Part shown: positions 40,774 through 44,168 of the stretch, one piece after another | How the letters are laid out: each line of letters opens with the position of its first letter | Numbering within the stretch: position 1 is the stretch's first letter | NCBI GenBank assembly: GCA_023257655.1 | Contig: JALRBQ010000011.1 | Coordinates: 1-44,168, forward strand | Direction: 5' to 3' | Length of the DNA: 44,168 nucleotides | Source: Pseudomonadales bacterium | GTDB taxonomy: Bacteria; Pseudomonadota; Gammaproteobacteria; Pseudomonadales; Pseudohongiellaceae | Position numbers and translations under genes: made by a program | The notes under the pieces: model-generated | Told to the model about the DNA's origin: nothing | What the model saw: the letters and a program-made list of their open reading frames with translations, nothing else | Database searches by the model: none

Positions 40774-42747
40774 ATGCATCTAAACACAGTTACCATGTCA
40801 CGCTCTGTCAGACAGATCCTCATGATGGTCGCGGACTGTGCCATGCTGGTGGCAGCCCTGTCGTGTGCGTTTGCCTTGCTCGGCGAGGATATTCTCGCCA
40901 TGCCCCAGCGCTTCTATTTCTATGTGGGAATAGCCACCGCCAGCACTATCCTCGTCTTTATCCGCGTCGGCCTGTATCGGGCCATCGTGCTTTACATGGG
41001 CTTGCAGTCTGGTTTTCTGGTACTGCAGGGGGTCACGATCTCAACCTGCATGCTGGCCGCAGCCTATGTGTTTTCCCAGATATCGCTCGCCACCGGATAT
41101 TCGTTACTGCCCATTTACTGGATGATTGCACTGCTGTTCGTCGGCGGCAGTCGCTTCTTCGCCAAAGTATTCCTGCAGAGTCTGATTCAGAATTTCCGTC
41201 CCAAGCAACCGGTCATTATCTACGGCGCAGGTAGCTCTGGTATGCAATTGGTTGTTGCCCTGCAAAATGGCGATCAGTACCGACCAGTCGCTTTTGTCGA
41301 CGACAGTCATCGCATGCTCGGTAGCACGGTGCATGGCATTCGCGTGCACAGCCCGAATGCGCTCTACGAGTTGATTGAACGATTCGCGGTTCGGCAGATT
41401 CTGCTGGCGATCCCTTCGGCGACACATGCCGAGCGCAAGGAAATCTTGAATCGACTGGAGCATCTGCCTGTCCACGTCAAAACCGTACCCGACCTGTTTG
41501 ACATGATGTCGGGCAAGGCGGGTGTTGATGACGTGCGGGATATCGACATCGAAGACTTGTTAGGTCGGGATATCGTGCCTCCAAATCCGGAGTTGCTCGA
41601 TGCCTGTATCAAGGGCAAATCGGTCATGGTTACCGGCGCCGGAGGATCGATCGGGTCTGAGTTGTGTCGTCAGATTATCATGATCGCGCCAGCCCGCCTC
41701 ATCTTGCTGGACACCTTCGAATTCGGGTTGTACAAGCTGGAGAACGAGTTGAGGGAGAAACTTGGAGCGGCCGAAAACCAAGCAATAGAGATTCATGCCC
41801 TGCTAGGGTCAGTCTGCAATCGAGTTCAGATTGAGCATGCGCTTAAGCAATTCGACGTAGATACTGTCTATCATGTGGCGGCCTACAAACAGGTTCCCAT
41901 GGTGGAGAAAAACATCGTGGAAGCGGTTCAGAACAACATCTTCGGCACGTTGATTGCGGCACAATCGGCCGAGCTGCACCATGTCAAAAACTTCGTCTTG
42001 ATATCTACCGACAAGGCAGTTCGCCCAACTAACTTCATGGGAGCGACAAAGCGTTTTGCGGAACAGGTGCTGCAGGCGCTGGCGCAGAAAGGCAGTTCGA
42101 CGAAATTCAGTATGGTGCGATTCGGCAATGTGCTGGGCTCATCGGGATCGGTGGTGCCGCTGTTCCGGCGCCAGATTAGCCGGGGTGGACCGGTTACCGT
42201 TACGCACCCCGAGGTGACACGTTATTTCATGACAGTGCAAGAGGCGGCGCAACTGGTGATTCAGGCCGGTTCGATGGGCACAGGTGGTGATGTGTTTGTG
42301 CTGGATATGCACGAACCGATCCGAATCGTCGATCTCGCCAAGAAGATGGTGCATCTGATGGGATACGATGTTCGTGACGAGAATTCCTACCGTGGCGACA
42401 TTGCCATCGAATACACAGGCTTGCGGCCGGGCGAAAAGCTGTACGAGGAATTGTTGATTGGAGAGGATGTTACCGGCACCGAGCATCCCAAGATCATGCG
42501 TGCACAAGAAGCGAGCCTAACCTGGGACAAACTGAGTACGATGTTGGAACGCTTGGAACTCGCGTGCCGCGAGATGAATCTGCACGAGATCAGAAGTTTA
42601 CTTATTGCCGCTGTCGATGGGTTTGAGCCGAAGCAGGAAATCGCCGATCCGCTGTGGGATCATCAACAAGAAATACTCGAGCAGGAATCCGTGAAACCAG
42701 CTTCGCGCGCGAAGATCACACAGCTATTCAAGGATCCGGCTTCGTAG
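40774..42747 (+). CDS. wbpM: WbpM-like membrane UDP-sugar 4,6-dehydratase
   Basis: WbpM/FlaA1-family enzymes make UDP-4-keto-6-deoxy sugars for O-antigen. The 657-residue protein has four N-terminal membrane helices (about 15-115), a first nucleotide-binding fold (VIIYGAGSSGMQLVVAL), and a C-terminal SDR domain beginning VMVTGAGGSIGSELCRQI. It has the extended-SDR STDKAVRPTNFMGATKR, where Met replaces the usual catalytic Tyr, as in WbpM, and ends with LRPGEKLYEELLIG. The length matches Pseudomonas WbpM. It follows wbpL by 31 bases. Confidence 0.93.
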   Translation: MHLNTVTMSRSVRQILMMVADCAMLVAALSCAFALLGEDILAMPQRFYFYVGIATASTILVFIRVGLYRAIVLYMGLQSGFLVLQGVTISTCMLAAAYVFSQISLATGYSLLPIYWMIALLFVGGSRFFAKVFLQSLIQNFRPKQPVIIYGAGSSGMQLVVALQNGDQYRPVAFVDDSHRMLGSTVHGIRVHSPNALYELIERFAVRQILLAIPSATHAERKEILNRLEHLPVHVKTVPDLFDMMSGKAGVDDVRDIDIEDLLGRDIVPPNPELLDACIKGKSVMVTGAGGSIGSELCRQIIMIAPARLILLDTFEFGLYKLENELREKLGAAENQAIEIHALLGSVCNRVQIEHALKQFDVDTVYHVAAYKQVPMVEKNIVEAVQNNIFGTLIAAQSAELHHVKNFVLISTDKAVRPTNFMGATKRFAEQVLQALAQKGSSTKFSMVRFGNVLGSSGSVVPLFRRQISRGGPVTVTHPEVTRYFMTVQEAAQLVIQAGSMGTGGDVFVLDMHEPIRIVDLAKKMVHLMGYDVRDENSYRGDIAIEYTGLRPGEKLYEELLIGEDVTGTEHPKIMRAQEASLTWDKLSTMLERLELACREMNLHEIRSLLIAAVDGFEPKQEIADPLWDHQQEILEQESVKPASRAKITQLFKDPAS

Positions 42748-42764
42748 CCCAGAACTTCCCGTGT

Positions 42765-42791
42765 TTGCGTGGCCCGTTTCAGGCCACGCAA
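42765..42791. terminator. Hairpin between convergent wbpM-like and cyclophilin genes
   Basis: TTGCGTGGCC and GGCCACGCAA form a perfect 10-bp stem with a 7-base loop in the 59-base gap between convergent stops. Neither strand has a good U-tract, but the position suits a shared terminator. Confidence 0.55.
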
Positions 42792-42806
42792 GGGTCGACC
42801 TGGCGG

Positions 42807-43370
42807 TTATTTGGCGCGACTCAGGGAATTGATAACGACCGGCTCGCGCGGCACGTCCTGCATCCCACCCCGACCGGGTCCGGTTGCTACGCCGGCAATC
42901 GCGTCGACTACTTCCATCCCCTCGATTACTTCACCAAATACGGCATAGCCAAAGCCGCGAGGTGTTTCATCGGTGTGATTCAGGAAATTATTGTCGACAA
43001 GATTGATAAAGAATTGGCTGGTAGCGCTGTCGACGACATTGGTTCTGGCCATTGCCAGCGTGCCGCGTGCATTGGGAGTATCGGCGCGGGCTTCGTTCTT
43101 GATTTCTTCGTAAGTCGACTTCTGCACGAGATCCGGACTGTAGCCTCCGCCTTGAATCATGAAACCGGGAATTACCCGGTGGAAGATGAGCCCGTCAAAA
43201 AAGCCGTTATCGGTGTAGCGCAAAAAATTGGCAACCGATATCGGGGCCTTGTCCGCCCAGAGCTCGATTTTGACAGTGCCCTTGTTGGTCTCCATGACGA
43301 CGACAGGGTTATCCTGGGCTGCGGCGGCAGCGCTGAAGGTCAAGATCAGTGCGATTAAAAGCGTGCGCAT
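42807..43370 (-). CDS. Exported peptidyl-prolyl cis-trans isomerase (cyclophilin)
   Basis: This is a second exported cyclophilin in the window. The 187-residue product starts MRTLLIALILTFSAAAAAQ, a clear signal peptide. It then has VVMETNKGTVKIELW, NFLRYTDNGFFDGLIFHRV, FMIQGGGYSPDL, ATSQFFINLVDNNFLNH and YAVFGEVIEGMEVVDAI. I chose ATG 43370, with GGAGA 9 bases upstream on the minus strand, over the longer frame from 43409. The catalytic-domain sequence is like PpiB/PpiA, and the signal peptide argues for the periplasm. Confidence 0.92.
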   Translation of the reverse strand: MRTLLIALILTFSAAAAAQDNPVVVMETNKGTVKIELWADKAPISVANFLRYTDNGFFDGLIFHRVIPGFMIQGGGYSPDLVQKSTYEEIKNEARADTPNARGTLAMARTNVVDSATSQFFINLVDNNFLNHTDETPRGFGYAVFGEVIEGMEVVDAIAGVATGPGRGGMQDVPREPVVINSLSRAK

Positions 43371-43593
43371 ACGATGTAATCTCCAAATATTGCCGCAACG
43401 GGCACTCAACAGGGTCGTAACTATACAATATTCGGTAGCGGCTTAACCACTGATGAACGGGAATTGGTGAGTCAAATCGATGCTGAGCCTGCGTCAGTGA
43501 ACTGCCGCAGACGCTATACGATCTGCCGGGAGTACGCCGGGAAATTCACAAGATCGGCAAATTGGGAAATCTGGTAAAAAGGGAGGGGGAGAA

Positions 43594-43668
43594 TGGCTGC
43601 CCAACCTGGACTCGAACCAGGAACCAAGTGATTAACAGTCACCTACTCTACCATTGAGCTATTGGGCA
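43594..43668 (-). tRNA. tRNA-Asn (GTT)
   Basis: On the minus strand the acceptor arms TGCCCAA/TTGGGCA pair over 7 bp, the D stem is GCTC/GAGT, the anticodon stem GGTGA/TCACT encloses CTGTTAA with anticodon GTT, and the T arm CCTGG-TTCGAGT-CCAGG is perfect. Discriminator G (43597) is followed by a genome-encoded CCA at 43594-43596. The 75-base length includes the CCA. T-rich sequence (CCCTTTTT) about 20 bases downstream may aid termination. Confidence 0.96.
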
Positions 43669-43811
43669 GCAGAACGTACCTGCGGTGCAGGCGTAAGCCT
43701 GCAAACCGCGCGTATACTAATGAGAAAACCGGGTCGGGTCAACTCTGACTACACCTTGCAGCGGGTCTTGAGGTAACCTTAACGGTTTGCATCCAGCACC
43801 CAGGAATAGCG

Positions 43812-44168
43812 ATGTCGACCCGCTTCATGATCCATTCTGCTTTCAAGCCGGCCGGCGATCAGCCGCAAGCCATCGAGGCGCTGATCACGGGGCTGGAGGA
43901 TGGCTTGCACGCCCAGACCCTGCTGGGCGTGACCGGCTCCGGCAAGACCTTCACAATAGCCAATGTCATCGCTCGTTTGCAGCGGCCGACTCTGGTAATG
44001 GCGCCAAACAAGACGCTGGCGGCGCAGCTCTATGGGGAGCTGCGCGAATTCTTCCCGCGCAACGCCGTCGAGTATTTCGTCTCCTACTACGATTACTATC
44101 AGCCCGAGGCCTACGTGCCCGCTTCCGACACGTATATCGAGAAGGACGCGCACATCAACGAACACATC
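43812..44168 (+). CDS. uvrB: Excinuclease ABC subunit B, N-terminal part
   Basis: UvrB is the damage-verifying helicase-like subunit of nucleotide excision repair. The first 119 codons are present and the frame runs off the right edge. They show [21 protein letters not shown], Walker A GVTGSGKT (39-46), [20 protein letters not shown], and the beta-hairpin [26 protein letters not shown] region. The start is ATG 43812 with AGGA 7 bases upstream; a second ATG at 43827 is less likely. Confidence 0.97.
   Translation, partial: MSTRFMIHSAFKPAGDQPQAIEALITGLEDGLHAQTLLGVTGSGKTFTIANVIARLQRPTLVMAPNKTLAAQLYGELREFFPRNAVEYFVSYYDYYQPEAYVPASDTYIEKDAHINEHI

Noticed and set aside
42654..43358. A 234-codon plus-strand frame covering the cyclophilin gene
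   Set aside because: It is antisense to a clear signal-peptide cyclophilin and its translation resembles no family.

Overview
The window is a gene-dense stretch of a gammaproteobacterial chromosome. Gene content and order point to the Pseudomonadales/Cellvibrionales side of the class: gyrA-pheA-tyrA::aroA-cmk-rpsA-ihfB, mtaD-ubiG-mupP-yciK running away from gyrA, scpA-scpB-rluB, a full System I ccmABCDEFGHI operon, and wbpL-wbpM-like genes close to uvrB. No rRNA, phage, insertion sequence or CRISPR array is visible. The one tRNA is tRNA-Asn(GTT) at the right end.

Layout. 1-2558 (minus): start of an exported trypsin-like protease, metG, and a 54-residue rubredoxin. 2912-5034 (plus): dcd, a long leader with a 97-codon ORF, and a lone fliA-type sigma factor. 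5187-12448: the complete cytochrome c maturation operon. 12467-14722: a LysE-family exporter, then moaA and moaB. 14723-15679: the largest non-coding stretch. It holds a 13-bp-period repeat, a minus-strand mini-operon of tiny ORFs (37 and 11 codons) with a strong terminator, a CRP/FNR-like palindrome and a 12-bp-period repeat. 15680-18020: a HemD-like protein, xthA and an exported cyclophilin. 18032-19209 (minus): yciI and yciB, separated by a long 12-bp-period repeat. 19453-24128 (plus): yciO, trpS, scpA, scpB, rluB. 24211-27728 (minus): yciK, mupP/gph, ubiG, mtaD. 28121-36807 (plus): gyrA, pheA, tyrA-aroA fusion, cmk, rpsA, ihfB. 36943-42747: lapA, lapB, pyrF, a ComEA-like protein, and wbpL-like and wbpM-like genes. 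42807-44168: exported cyclophilin (minus), tRNA-Asn (minus), start of uvrB (plus).

Most genes are housekeeping and form coherent groups: heme handling and cytochrome c assembly; molybdopterin; chromosome condensation; the aromatic supraoperon leading into cmk-rpsA-ihfB; and envelope control (lapAB) next to O-antigen-type genes. Compared with Pseudomonas, several stretches look shortened. fliA sits directly before ccmA with no che/mot genes. serC and hisC are absent from the aromatic supraoperon, and PheA has no chorismate mutase domain. Only wbpL- and wbpM-like genes remain where Pseudomonas aeruginosa carries a large O-antigen cluster.

The most unusual pattern is a family of degenerate short tandem arrays in intergenic DNA. 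They share a period of 12 bp (13 bp in one case) but not a common sequence. One array runs into the 3' end of yciB and encodes a four-residue repeat. The second is the tiny membrane-peptide operon in the 14.9-15.1 kb gap.
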